Assembly: GCA_007922195.1 (NCBI GenBank)
Contig: ML681989.1
Coordinates: 44,629,994 to 44,693,993 of the forward strand
Source of the DNA: Podocnemis expansa
Lineage: Eukaryota; Chordata; Testudines; Podocnemididae
Direction of reading: 5' to 3'
DNA length: 64,000 nt
Below, piece after piece: positions 23,518 to 36,423 of this stretch. The translations under genes were made by a program, and so were the position numbers. The first letter of the stretch is position 1; each line of letters opens with the position of its first letter. Under the pieces are notes generated by a model, which was given only the letters and a program-made list of their open reading frames with translations, was not told the origin of the DNA and ran no database searches.

Positions 23518-25343
23518 CTACTCCACATATATTATATTCTCTGCATCACTTAACCCAGCCTGACCCCGAGGCAGGTGATTTTGCACTGATTTTAACCCTT
23601 TCCATGATTTATCTCAATACATTTACTATTTCCACATCTTTAATACCCCTGACACAATGTTTCCAATGAAGTACAAGAGGGTTAGGTGTTTTAGCCATTG
23701 GGATCATAGTTGTTGAACACAATACCTCAAACTTCAACCTTGTCCTGTCTACAATGCTACTACTTTTTCTTCACTATAATAGTATTGTTTTCAAAATATT
23801 TTAATTTGTGGACTCCTAAAAATATTTCAGATAGAATCAGGCACACCACTGGAAAACTTTGGTGTAGTCTGCAGAATCCCAGGGGTTCATGGACAACTGG
23901 AAGAAAATCATAGTTATAATATCATGTTCAGGAAAAGAATAGATGTAGCAAAACCTGCTGTCTCAATGATACATGAAGTTCAGTAGTCAAGACCCCTCTA
24001 CAGTGATGAAGAACCTAAATTAATGAGGAGACTGCAAAGATTCATCTGGACCCTCATTTCCTCAATGTTATACTAATAAAGTCAGTTCAGCTGAATGGCC
24101 ATAATGGGACGTGGAAACTAGCGCTTCCAAATGGGTTACATTTTTAAAAAATTAATGAAATGTATCTCCCCGTGGAAATGAGTGTGTTGCTAGATTGTGA
24201 CAAGCAGCTATTCAGGAGGTTAATCCTGGAAGGACTCCAGGTTGAGGTTGTTATCTATCTAGGAATGACAGCCTGCAGGAATGGGAGGTGCACTACATTC
24301 CATGCTGCTGAATAGCATTTTCTATCTCAGCACAGTTCTTCTCATTCAACTTCATGATCTTTATTCTTGTTCTCACTTAGAAAAATTAAAAATGTACAAA
24401 TGTTCCTCTTCCTCTGCCTTTTTTCATCAACCAAAAAATAAGACATTGTTATTAACCACTAGAAACCTGCAGACAGGCAGCTCACATATAAGGGTTATAA
24501 ATAAAAAAAATGGAGTTTTATGAATTAGCTGTTTTATTCCCCCCCCCCCGCCCAAATAAATCATCTCATTGCCACACACTGGAAGATAAAGCAAAATATG
24601 GCAGATTTTGTTCAAGCATCTGAGTCAATTGTTGCAAATATAGGGAAAAACATCTTAAAACTAGCAATAAATAACAGTGCTGATACAAAGAAGTATTATA
24701 AAAAAAAAAGGAGCAGGTACTATTATCTTCACCTGCATAGCCCCTAGCGAACTAGCCAAAATCAATGTTGATTATTTATCTGAGCTAGCCTAATAAATCC
24801 AGGTAAATACCAGCCACTTACAAAATCTCTGGCACTGACAAATTCAGCAGGTAATCACAATCTTTCAAGCTAGGCAATCAGGCCACTATTTCTTCCCTGA
24901 GTGTGACTGCATGTTTGTTCATAAAGATGAGGAAGAAAAGCAAACGCCAGACAATCAGACATCTGAAAAACTGCAAAGAATTTGATCAGTCTGAAATGTT
25001 AGATCCCTTTCAAACTGCCAGTACTCAGTGCTGCACACGTGGAAGCATTAAGAGATATCAGTAATAACACCACTCACAATATATGCCAAGGTAGCTCTCC
25101 TGAGGCAAGATAGTTTACTATTTTCTTAAGTCACTCTAAGTCAAAGGAAGGCATTTACAATTTTGTCTTTCATAGAATCACAGACATTATATATGTAAAT
25201 TAGATCATCCACTCAATTGTCTTGATCATGGAGGTCTGTTTGGTATTTCACACAACTGAAGTCACTTGGGAAGATATATCATACATTCCCCCTTGTAGAT
25301 CACTAGTGAAGATGTGAAATAAGGCTGGTCCTCACAGACAACA

Positions 25344-26424
25344 AAGTCAGAAGGCACCATTATGATCATCTAGTCTGACCTGCACAATGTGGGTCACAAA
25401 CTTCAGTCACTCCTATAATAGATCCCTAACCTAAGACTGAGATACCGAAGTGTTCAAATCATGGTTTATAGATTTAAAGATACAGAGAATTCACTAGCAA
25501 GTGACCTGTGCCATATGCTATAAAGAAGGTGGAAGAAAAAAAAAACCCTCCAAGTCCTCTGCCAATCTACCTTGAAGAAAAATTACTTCCCGATCCCAAA
25601 TACGGTGACAAGTTAAACCCTGAAAGAATTCTCTGTACTAGCACAGAATTCACCCCATCTAACATCTCATCACAGGTCATTGGACTTATTTACCTCTAGT
25701 AGTCTTGGAAGGCTGCTGCAGAATGTCACTCCCTGAGGGCTAGAAATCATCTAATATCAAGTCCAGACTTCCTGATGGCCACTTTACAGCTATTTGATCT
25801 TGTGCCCACACTGGTGCTGAACTTAAATAACTGCTCTTCCTCCTTTGGATTTATCTGTCTGATGTATTTATAGAGAGTAATCATTTCTTCCCTCAGCCTT
25901 CTTTTGGTTAGGCTGAACAAGCCAAGCTATTGAGTTTCCACTCATATTGTATGTTTTCCATTCTTTGGATCATCCTACTAGCTCTTCTCTGCACCTGTTC
26001 CAGTTTGAATTAATCTTTCTTAAGCATGGCATACCAGAACTGCACATCATATTCCAGATGAGATCTGAGCAATGCCTTCTATAATAATATTAGCAACTTT
26101 CTGTTTATACTGGAACTACCTTGCTTGATGCATCCTAGGATAGTGTTAGCTTTTTTTTCACAGCCACATCACTTTGGCAGCTTACAGTCATTCTGCGACC
26201 AATCAATATGCCCAGACCCATCTCTTCCTCTGTCACTTCCAACTGATGCATCTCCAGCTTAAAGCAAAATTCTCATTATTAATTCCTAAATGCATGACCT
26301 TGCACTTTCCACTATTAAATTTCATCCGTTTCTATTACTGCAGTTTACAAGGTCGTCCAGATCTTGTTGTATGATGTTCTGGCCTTTCTTTGCATTACCA
26401 ACACCTCCCAACTTTGTGTCACCC
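25344..26424 (-). mobile_element. Old CR1 LINE, 3' part (interrupted; continues at 28507)
   Basis: From the left: a CR1 3' UTR (gtcagaaggcaccattatga, tcatctagtctgacctgcac, caagtgacctgtgccatatg), then reversed ORF2-derived sequence (ggctgctgcagaatgtcact, ttctctgcacctgttccagt, ataccagaactgcacatcat, gcatgaccttgcactttcca), as in vertebrate CR1/L3-type copies. Frames are destroyed. The sequence stops at 26424 in the middle of cccaactttgtgtca.c and resumes at 28507. Confidence 0.88.
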
Positions 26425-28506
26425 CAGTGATGTAGTGAGAGGGGTTGGGGGAAGGAAGGCTCTGGATTGTGGGGGATACTGGGCTGACCCTTCACAAGGT
26501 GCAGGAGGTTGGGGACACAAGATGTTGTGAGTGGTGCAGAACTTCCTGTTTCTTTTCTCATCATGAAAGGCACGCCTACTGCCCTCCCCTCAAGGATGGA
26601 GGTGGGTGAAGCCACTCTTCCCAAGATGTGTCAGGCTGGAAAGATGGAAAAGTGTGTGTGTGGGGGGGGGGAAAGGGCTCCGGGCTGGGCTGGCCCTTTA
26701 CAGAGGGTAGAGAACACAGGAAATTCTGAGGGGCTCCCCTCAGATCCCCCTTCCCCACACATCACAAAGGGTCAGCCCTGTCACAGAATCATAGGGTTGG
26801 AAGGGACCTCATCAGGTCATCTAGTCCAACCCCCTGATAAAAGCAGGACCACTCTCACTAAATCATCCCAGCCTGCATATTATCTAACTGCACCTTAAAT
26901 ATTTCCACAGATGGAGATTCCACCACTTCCCTAGGCAACACATTCGAATGCTTCACCACACTTCTAGTGAGAAGGTTTTTCCTAATATCCAACCTTGACT
27001 TCCCCAAATGCAACTTGAAACCATTGATCCTTGTTCTGTCCTCTGTTACTACTGAAAACAACTCCTCCTCTCTGGAGCACCCCTTTAAGTAGTTGGTTTC
27101 TATCAAATCCCCCTTCAGTCTTCTCTTCTTCAGGCTAAATAAGCCCAGTTCCTTCAGTCTCTCCTCATAAGTCATGTGCCCCAGCCCCCAAATCATTTTT
27201 GTTGCCCTCTGCTGGACTCTTTATAATTTGTCCATAAACTTTTTGTAGTGGGGAGCCCAAAACCGGACACAGTATTCCAGATGCGGCCTAACCAGTGCAG
27301 AATAGCGGGGAATAATCACATCCCTTGATCTGCTAGCAACACTCAATACAGCCCAATATGCCATTAGCCTTTTTGGCTACAAGAGCACACTGTTGACTCA
27401 TATCCAGCTTCCCATCCACCATAACCCCTAGGTTTTTTTCTACAGTACTGCTGCTTATCTGATTGGTCCCCAGCCTGTAGCAATGCATGGGGTTTTTCTG
27501 TCCTAAGTGTAGGACTTTGCACTTCGTGTTGAACCGCATGAGATTTCTTTTGGCCCACTACTCCAATTTGTCTAAGTCTCTCTGAATCCTGTCCCTGCCC
27601 TCCAGCATGTCTACCATTCCCCTCAGTTTGGTGTAATCCGTGAGCTTACTGAGTGTGCAGTCCATACCATCATCAAGATCATTAATGAAAATGTTGAACA
27701 GAATGTGCCCTAGGACTGACCCCTGGGGCACTCCATTCATTATGGGTTGCCAACTTGACATTGAGCCATTGATTCCTACCCACTGAGCCCATGGATCTAG
27801 CCAGTTTTCTATCCACCTTACGGTTCACTCATCCAAGCCATATTTCCTTAACTTTCCAATGAGAATGCTGTGGGAACCCGTATCAAAAGCCTTGCTAAAG
27901 TTGAGGTATATTACATCAACAGCTATTCCTACATCCACAAATCCAGTCATCCCATCACAGAAGGCAATAAGGTTGGTCAGGCATGATTTGCCCTTGGTGA
28001 ATCCTTGTCCCACTTCCCAGGTTGGGGAGTGAGGCTCCCCACATCCAAGCCAGTGCCTTGCTATGGGGCTGGATCAGCAGATAAGGTCAGGGTTGCAAGG
28101 TACACCAGGCTGGGCTGGCCCTTCTCAGAGAGCTCAAGAGGTATTGAGTGGCACCCCCATCCCCCATGAGCAAACATCACAAAAGACCAACCCAGTGCCC
28201 TTCTCCCATCTTCTCCCCAGGCTGGGTGGGGGGTGGGAGAGTCTGCTTTGTCCCAGCTGGATCCAGGCTGTGGGGCTGCTGTAGCAGGAAAGGCAGGTGC
28301 AACATACTGGCTAAATGCAGGTCAGGGGCAGTAGAACCAAGCCTGCATTTTTGCCCCCCCCCTCTTCCAACAGGGGCAGACTGCCCACCCTGGGGCAGCT
28401 GGGGCTGGGACCAGGATGCCTTATGCCCTGTGTTGGGGGAGGGAGCATGAGGCCTCCGGGGAGGGGCATAGTGGCCTCCAGGTGCCAGACATCTTTGGAA
28501 CACTAC
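26425..28506. mobile_element. 2.08-kb GC-rich insertion into the old CR1, with 11-bp target duplication
   Basis: ttgtgtcaccc (26414-26424) and ttgtgtcatcc (28507-28517) are a near-perfect duplication flanking this block; the outer CR1 reads through if the block is removed. The outer ~840 bp (26425-26780 and 28015-28506) are G-rich and contain related units, for example gggctgggctggccctttac at about 26690 and caggctgggctggcccttct at about 28107. The class of this carrier is unknown to me. A younger CR1 is nested inside. Confidence 0.75.
26781..28014 (-). mobile_element. Nested younger CR1 LINE, 5'-truncated
   Basis: The left edge is the reverse complement of the CR1 terminus (cacagaatcatagggttgga, cctcatcaggtcatctagtc). 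Going right (5' on the minus strand), broken frames give [54 protein letters not shown] and [17 protein letters not shown]. This is the RT palm through the ORF2 C-terminus. The catalytic FADD-type motif has decayed to LTDYTKL. About 1.2 kb remains of 4-5 kb. The frame is split at several points, so it is inactive. Confidence 0.93.
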
Positions 28507-28790
28507 TTGTGTCATCCACAAACTTTATTAGCACACTCCTATTTTTTGTGCCAAAGTTGGTGATAAAAGAATTATATGATTGGTCCAATGACCAGTCCCC
28601 TAGGAAGTCGACTAGTAACCTCTGTTCAGCCTGACAATTTGCCTTTCAGTATGACTTGGAGTCTTCTTCTTCCTTATCCACTATGTGGTGCCACCCCTCA
28701 AGTCACTACATTGCCATTTATCATCCTTATCTGTTTGCTGTCTTTCAGCTACTTTTGCAATTTACACGGCAATCTTCTTAGCTAAGTCTA
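28507..28790 (-). mobile_element. Old CR1 LINE, continuation after the insertion
   Basis: tgtcatccacaaactttatt, agcacactcctattttttgt, gaccagtcccctaggaag, and further reversed ORF2 remnants continue the CR1 broken at 26424. The right end is blurred. Confidence 0.8.
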
Positions 28791-29571
28791 TATAAAGTGT
28801 GTATCTTCTATGAAAAGGTGACTCAGACAAAAGATCATCAATTCACTGAGACAAACAGAGAATCCCATAACCCATTTTTACCAAAGATGACTTGAAATCT
28901 TTACAATGGCTTGGATAAGAACACAGTCATTTTCTTCCTTGCACAAATGAAAGAAGACCAGAATTTAGCCCTGTAGATGAACTTAGCAAATATATCTTTT
29001 TGTTTGTCTTTAATTTTATTTGTACAAAACATATTCTGACTGCCAAAACCATACGCATAACAACAACGCCCAGTTACACAAGACCCCACAAACCACAAAC
29101 TTACAAAAATAAAGTTCAGCATTGGCAGAGAACACCCCTTTCTTCCTGTAGATCAATACTGACCATGCATGTAACTTGGTCCCAGGTGCATCTGTGATAT
29201 TTTCTCAGAATTCTTTGGGGAACCTGTACCACTATAAATAGAGCTTTTCCAACAGTAAACAGGCATCAAGGAGGTTAATTTTTTCTTACATTGACAGGGT
29301 ACTAAATTTCCTGTCTGCTAATAAAACAATTCTCCAAATCATTTGACTTTATATCTAAAACAATGTTCTGATAAACAATTAATAATCTAATTAAAGATGA
29401 AGAAAAGTTTACATGTCCACAGTGTATTCAAGGTGTTTAGTTACCACAATTCAGAATATTTGAACAAGGTGGCTGTTCCAGCCCCCCCCCCCCCCAGGTC
29501 ACCTGCACCATGGGAGATTATTTCCATCCTGGGAGGGAAAGGTGAAGCAGAGACCAGGCTGTGATTCTCAC

Positions 29572-30198
29572 GATATGTCTACACTGCACACTTCTTATGG
29601 TGGTGGTAGAGTATGTACACTACATGCCCTATTAGCATGAACACCAACAGCAACATACATGGTGAGATATTGCTCAGGCAAGTATTGTAGAGGCATGCTT
29701 AACCATGCCTGTATCTTACTTGGCTCTCTACATACCCAAGCAGTGACTCACCAATCTACATTGCTATTTTTACATGTGTGGCATCCCACTACCAGAAGCT
29801 TTCCATGCTGCAGGGAAAGACTTTGGCTGTGGGGAAAGGCTCTGGCAAGGGGTGGGCAGAGAAGAAAATGCTCACTCTCTACTGCTAGAGCTTTTTCCCA
29901 CCCTAGGGAGGTGCTGAAGCCTTTCCCCATCCAGGGGGAGGCAGTGGGGAAAGACTCCAGCAACTCCCTGAAGCAGGAAAAGGCTCACAAAGCACATAAC
30001 TGCCAGAGTCTTCCTCTCCTGCTTCTCCTCTGTCAGAGCCTTTCCCTACTGGTGGAGCCTTCCCAATGCTCTCCCTGCCAGAACCTTCTACTGATAAGTC
30101 TAGCTAAAAGACTGCAGTAAGGAATCCTGCTTTTCACTGTGGCAGGTACCTACGAATAAACTACACAGAGTTACCAATACTTTGTAGTGTAGATATGC
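29572..30198. mobile_element. Non-autonomous TIR element (GGCTATGTCTACAC group) with GC-richer core
   Basis: The left end gatatgtctacactgcac and the reverse complement of the right end, gcatatctacactacaaa, are inverted repeats 627 bp apart. The core has repeated ggggaaaggctctggcaagg / ccagagcctttccc words in both orientations, so it can fold. No protein is recognised. Confidence 0.7.
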
Positions 30199-32100
30199 TT
30201 TCAGAGTCACTATCTGGTTCAAATCCTTTTCCTGAGATGGATCATACATTCTGCTATTGACTGGGCATGTAACGTGACCCACCCCCCAAACCCAAAATAA
30301 GTGAGCCTAACAAGTCTTTCGATGAAATACAAGTCAGAACAGAATCCAACTCACTCCGTTATTGCAAGTTTGGTTGTATAGTGAAAATAGAAATGAAAAG
30401 TACCCTGCCCTCTGGAGAGGAGAATACATAGCTTGGCCTTGAACCAGAAATCACACTGGAAGCTAACATGTCAAACAGTGTCATTTTTATATAATCAATT
30501 ATCAGTATAGATTGACACTTTAACATCCCATCTTCCACCTGTAAGATTTTTTTAGATCTTAATATCTGCAGATTTATTTTCATCATGACCATTTTATAGA
30601 TTAGTACACAGACACAAGCTTTGTGAACTGCAAAAAGTGCCTAGATTAAAAAAAAAAGTGTTTTGAATCAAGATAAAGTTGATGGTACAGAGGTTGAGAA
30701 CAAACAGAAAAATGTATAAATCTGTTCAGTCACTGCCTTTAAACTGTTCCTCATAATGTTCTCCCCTAAAACCTAAATTGTATAAAATAATATATTCCCA
30801 GACATTTATCTAAGAAATAATATATGTTTTTAGTCCTGATCAACTCAAATACAGTGCTGGGAGCTGAAAAAGACATGCACTTTCTCTATTGACTGACATG
30901 TTTTTCCTGATCATTGATGCCATATTGTACAAAGAAGCAATTGCTATCAAATCACAATCTGCAAAATGCATAGCTAAAAATTGAGATGATTTGCATGGAG
31001 ACAAAACAATACATTATATTCACAATGTAGGCTGAGAGTTTCATTAAACAAAGTTGTAGTGGAATCCACATATCTTCTCTATTGCCTGATTGTTGCTGTA
31101 TCCATATATCCTATGCTCCATTACCTCTGCACCAGCAGGGAAATGTTTGCACATAATAGCATTTCATTCTTGATTGAATGCACACTAAGAGTGCTCCCCT
31201 CCTAGTATGTATATATGCCATTTTTCATTTTAGTGCAGCTTGGAAGATTTTCTGAAGCCCAGGTATTATGTGGTAATATAGACCTTATTAGCACATTAAA
31301 ATATATGCAAAAATGAAAGGTTCTTTTTAGTTTCTACAGTTACCAGGACTTCTGTCTTTGCAGAATAGAATTTTGACTATAGTTCTTATTCTTCGAAGGG
31401 TTATAATTATAAACAGATTTTGTATGTTTGTTGTTTGACCAACACCTTAAAAAATAAAGCAACTGCAAATGATTAACTATGCATCTTGTCAGTTCCACAA
31501 TTTTTGTGTGTGTGTTTTTTTTTTTTTTAAATCCTCACCTTTTAAGCAAAGGGCATCAGGGTAGATGGCTAGGATTAAAATAAATGTTCTCAATTAATAT
31601 ATTTCCTCCTGCTGTTTGCATATTGAATGTTGTGTACAGCAGAAAGAAGCTGGTGGATCCAATTTTTAATTCTAACTATTTATATCCTGCAGGTATAACA
31701 CAGTCTAATAAAAAGCAGATTGAAGACATACAGAAACTATTTTTCCCCCTTGTCCAATAAAGAGAAAAGTCAACAAGTCACTTTTATGAGTAAGTATTAT
31801 TTTTCCAGATGGGCCTTAGAGAACTGTACATTTTTAGGACTTAGGTAATTAAAAAAAAATGAGTTTATGGTATTGATTTTTCCTGCAAATCACAAAATGG
31901 AGGTCATTTAATATGGTGCATGTATGTAACACCTCTTTTCTTTTCCCAAAACATGCACAAGACACATTTTATGGTTCATCCAAGGACTAATCATATGTTC
32001 ATAATTCACAAAAACTCATTTGTACATGATAACATGGATCATAAACTACCACATTATAATATCACCGTGGGTAAATGACAAGCATCTTCTAAAAGGAAGA

Positions 32101-32241
32101 AATTTCCAGAAGGGTAGCTGTGTTAGTCTGTGTACAGCAAAAACAACAAGAGCCCTGTGACATCTTAAAACCCACGAAAGCTTATGCCCAAAGAAATCTG
32201 TTATTTTACAATGTGTCACAGGACTCTTGTTGGTTTTGTTG
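32101..32241. mobile_element. Fold-back Penelope-like insertion with 11-bp target duplication
   Basis: 141 bp: an inverted tail (ttccagaagggtagctgtgt, tagtctgtgtacagc, aagagccctgtgacat) is followed directly by a forward tail beginning at cccacgaaagcttatgccca and ending cacaggactcttgttgg. taaaaggaaga flanks both sides (32090-32100, 32242-32252). The hammerhead 3' half (stem II strand, GAAA, stem III) is retained, the 5' half lost. Confidence 0.85.
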
Positions 32242-32751
32242 TAAAAGGAAGAGCCACATATTCCTATTTTATATCTTAACTGATAAAATTTGCTTCAAAT
32301 CCAATGCTGACACGGTTAGAGTCACAAAACACAATTTTTTTCAACCTCATTTGTCTTCTTGTGATTTTAAATTAACATGTTGCCTTGAATTCAAGTTGTA
32401 GAAGCATAAGAAAGTAAAAAACTAAACATTTAAGATTTATTTTTGATTTGGTATCACTCCTCCAGAGGCACTCTAGACTTTCATTGGCCAAAACAACAAC
32501 AAAAATATCTACCTATATTTAACACACAGGAAGGCCACAATTTATCAACAGTATAACATTAGCTAAAATCATGACAGCCCTCAGCTGGGAAGTCCTCAGA
32601 GAGTAATAGGACTATGTCCACACATACTGAATTCTTAGCCTGCCTACTGAGTTAGCTATTAAAGAGGGTAAAAACAGTGATTGTTTTATGATGTGGGTAC
32701 CTGTCTTCATTTACATGTGTCAGGAAGACGAGTTCTCACACAAGCTACCAA

Positions 32752-33046
32752 CAGGAATGTCACTGCCCCAGGGGAAGACCCAGGCCCCACCCCCTTGGCC
32801 CAGGCCCCACCCCTGGCCACAGTCTGGTGCCCAGCCCTGAGCCAGCATCGAACTCCTGCCACCGCCACCCTGGCTCCCTGCCCAGGTTTGGGGCCAGGAG
32901 AGGCGAGTGCTGCCGTTGTTGGCGTGGCCCCAGGTCCTTGGACAGGGCCAGGGCCTGGAGAGGCAGGGGCTGCCCCAGGCACTTGGTGCACTGGAGCCAA
33001 GGCTCAGGGCATGTACCCCCTGTGCCAGGCACCAACGCCACCCCTG
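32752..33046. mobile_element. GC-rich hAT-like element, second member
   Basis: The left end caggaatgtcactg and the right end ccaacgccacccctg (reverse complement caggggtggcgttgg) resemble the termini at 21945-22393, and both carry ggcatgt.cccc near the right end. Flanks gctaccaa (32744-32751) and gttatcaa (33047-33054) match at 6 of 8 bases with two C/T differences, consistent with an aged 8-bp duplication. The body is Pro/Gly-codon-like GC-rich sequence with no protein. Confidence 0.75.
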
Positions 33047-35492
33047 GTTATCAAGTTGCAAGAAACTGCTTTTGGTCAAGACCTGTTTTTATAATTTTGT
33101 TTTAAGTTTAATATTCAAGCCATTTTTCAAACAAAAACAAAAGAAAGGGTTAAACAATTCAGCATGCTTCACAATTATTTCTGAGACATTTCAGAGGGAG
33201 AATATATGTCTAACTGCAGCACTATTTACAAATACAGTACTATTAAGTATCAGTGACAAAATATAGCCCATACTGTTGTATTACTAATTATAAACATTAC
33301 TACAGGTGAACTCTGGAGGGACTGGGCTTTATCACCTCCCAGACACACTTCCAGCCTGTCCCCTATGGTAGAGGCAAGATCCATGGGTGATTTTGTAGCA
33401 ATGGGGGGGAGAGGTAGGAAAACCATTTCTTACCATTTGTTTTGCAGCTCTCCCCACAAAAAAGTAGAATCAGCTACAAAGAATTAAAGCAATACAAAAA
33501 AAGATCATTATTTTCTGCTGAGAACTGTCAAACCTACTTGTTTTCACATATTTTTACTATCCCTTATCTTTCTTTTGATGTACAGTGAACTGAAAATGAG
33601 TACTTCTGTTCATTTTTATTCCTTTTGAAATGGCACAAGATTTTTTAAAAATAATCTTTAAGCTTGAAACTCTATAATTAATTACACTGAGAAGACCTAG
33701 TTATGTTATATCAGTGGAAGAAAAGAAAGCTGAAAATGAGTAAAGTCTTTGAGAACCTTTGCTTATATCCCACTAGAAATCATGTCTGATCTACACTCAG
33801 TTTAATGGCTCAATTTAGCAGAGAGTCAGATTTTGGACTGATTCAGCAAAGAGGGCAGCCTGACATATAAGACCAGGGAATTTGTTGCATTGGGAGTAAA
33901 TGTAATTAAGTGTGGAAGTAAATTAGAATGATAACTGGATTTTTATTATGAGATTTAATTTAGCTACACAAGCAAGCTGGAGAGGGATGTTTTTGATTCA
34001 TTCTCAAATTCCATTCCTGCCTCCACAACTTCTCTATCAGGATTCTGAGTAATAAAACCATCAGTGAAACACAAGGCAATTTGCTCTGTCCTTTCCCTTG
34101 CTTAACCAACTTGGTAGAGAGGAAAAAACTCTTTGGGGTCCTGGCTAGGCTGTGGGAAGAAGTCAACAAACATTGCAAATGTTTGGGTCCTGTTTAGTAT
34201 AGTTGATAGACCATAGTTGTGCATCATCCCCAACACTCAAACCGTCTCTCTGAACAAGATATTACCTTTGCAAGAGTCCAAGCAATAAGTTAGTTTATAT
34301 ATCTATATATACACAAGACCCTTGATTTCCTAGATCCAGAAAATATGACACTCTAATATTTAATTAAACAACCCTACTCTCCTTCATGTTGTCCATAACT
34401 AAAGCCAGATCATGAGAGGTGATGAATAACTGCAACTCCTAGTGAGGCTCAGATGCATAGCACCTTTCAGGATTTGGCCTCTAGAGACTACCATCTACTG
34501 AAGTAGAGGCCCTTTTTAAAACTCAATATGGGACACAAGATTGGTATAACAACATAGTGGATCAAAGAGCATTTTTGATTATGCTTCTGACAGCTTTTTT
34601 ACAAATGATTTTTATAAAATCTGACATCAGAGAGTTTAGCATCAACACAGCAGAGTTCTGGATTATTTACATCTTTGTTATAACCAGTCATTTAGTGAAG
34701 AAAGAAAAAAATCTATAAAACAGACGTACAAAAATACAAGGTAAATTTTAATCCCCTTTTGCCCCCGTCTCCCCCCCCCCACTGTTCTTTTTGAAGTAAT
34801 GGATCAGCTCAGTTTATCTATATCCTTGCTCTTGTGGTCTTCCTGGTTTTATTATCTATTTTTCTTTGGGGCTTTAGAAATAATCCTGCAATACACACAG
34901 ATAAGAATGATCCTTTCTTTTAAAAAAAGTCTGAAGAAACATTTCTGTAAGTAGCATTTGCCTGAAGAAATCAAATCTTTGCTCCACACATCTGCAAATG
35001 GATGTTACCACAAACATTTATTCCTTATGCATATAGTAGATAAAGGCGATATTTGAGATGTTTGAGCCTGAGTGGAAATTTCATAATTAGCAATTCAGCT
35101 GCAACATTTCTGAAGTCAAAAAGCAAGAAGAAAGAGTGTAGTGTTGACTGACTAAATATGTGGGTTTGAAGTTCAAATTTGGTTGCATATAATCTTTCAT
35201 AGAAGGGAAAGAAAAGTGAACATTATGGAGTTCCACAAGTTGCATATAACTGTTTGCTTTTTAAAACTGGATGGATGAGGGAAGAAAATGCCTAATGGTA
35301 ACAGGTAAAGAGTAATGGGAAAGTCCTTATCATATGCATCCACAGCTGCATAATACAAAATGATTTTTGTGACCTTGCTTACTACTGTGTCATGAGACAG
35401 AAGGTTTGAATAGTAAGAACTCGCTTATGTTTGCTACAAGAAAGGTCTTTATAGAACTAGATTTTATTCACGGAAATTGTTAATCACTCTGG

Positions 35493-35590
35493 CCTGATGC
35501 AGCGAAGTACTTACACACCTGCTTAACACAGGAGTAGTCCCATTGTCAATCAATAGAATTATTCACACACAGAGTCCTTCCCTTTTCTGT
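35493..35590. repeat. Short old MITE-like repeat
   Basis: ctggcctgatgcagcgaagt, acttacacacctgcttaaca and agtagtcccattgtcaatca resemble the amniote repeat cctgattcagcaaagtactt...gagtagtcccattgaagtca. No ends are defined. Confidence 0.5.
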
Positions 35591-36423
35591 TACAGTAACT
35601 TCATTCTCTCTTCAGAGCTGAGTATCTGGGGATTAGTTTCCACTAATGAATGGTAGGGATTGGCAACCACAAATTTGGGGGCAGGGAGTGGGGTACAAAA
35701 ACACAGTAACTACAACATTTCAGCAAAGCCAAAATATGTATTAAATCTCCACATTATTAGTAGTACTGTGTAACCACAATACACTGTGTGGCACATTCAA
35801 TGACACAAGAAAGCAGGTATCTTAAATAGGAACTAAAATCCCTGATGACAACTATAATTATGTAAAATAAACATTTTTCTGTATAAGCTTGCTCTTTCCC
35901 ATCCATTTCTGATGTCCATCTTTGAATCTTCAAATATCATAAAAATAATAATTAAAAAAGAGATGGAGTTATTCTTTACATAAGACATTCAGTTATATTT
36001 TCAAAATGCTGTGTGACATAGCATGCAGAGCCACGCTTACCAGTTTGTGGCATGTCTGCAAAACCTTTTTATTTTGTTTTTTTGGACCATCCCTCCAATT
36101 TATCCAATTTCTGTAAAACAACATCAGGCCACTATAAATGACAGATTCTGGAAATGATTGACTGGAATATCCACACACTTAACAGATATCAAAATAAAAA
36201 ATGTGGACATGTGCATGAAATGAGGGTAGTGTGAATTATCATTATGTTTACCTGTTCTAGACTATTATTATAGAAATAGATCTTGCTCATTTAAATCATA
36301 GAGTTTGGTAGACCTTTTTTTTTTAATGTATCACCTCTGTAGATTCAATTTTATCTCTAAAATCAAAAGGGGTAGATTGTTTTTGAAATTTCAGTTTACG
36401 TTAGATCTTCTTTATATTCTAGT

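Noticed and set aside
32681..33266. Overlapping 90-137 codon frames on both strands
   Set aside because: They cover the GC-rich hAT-like element; no conserved domain and no splice or promoter context.
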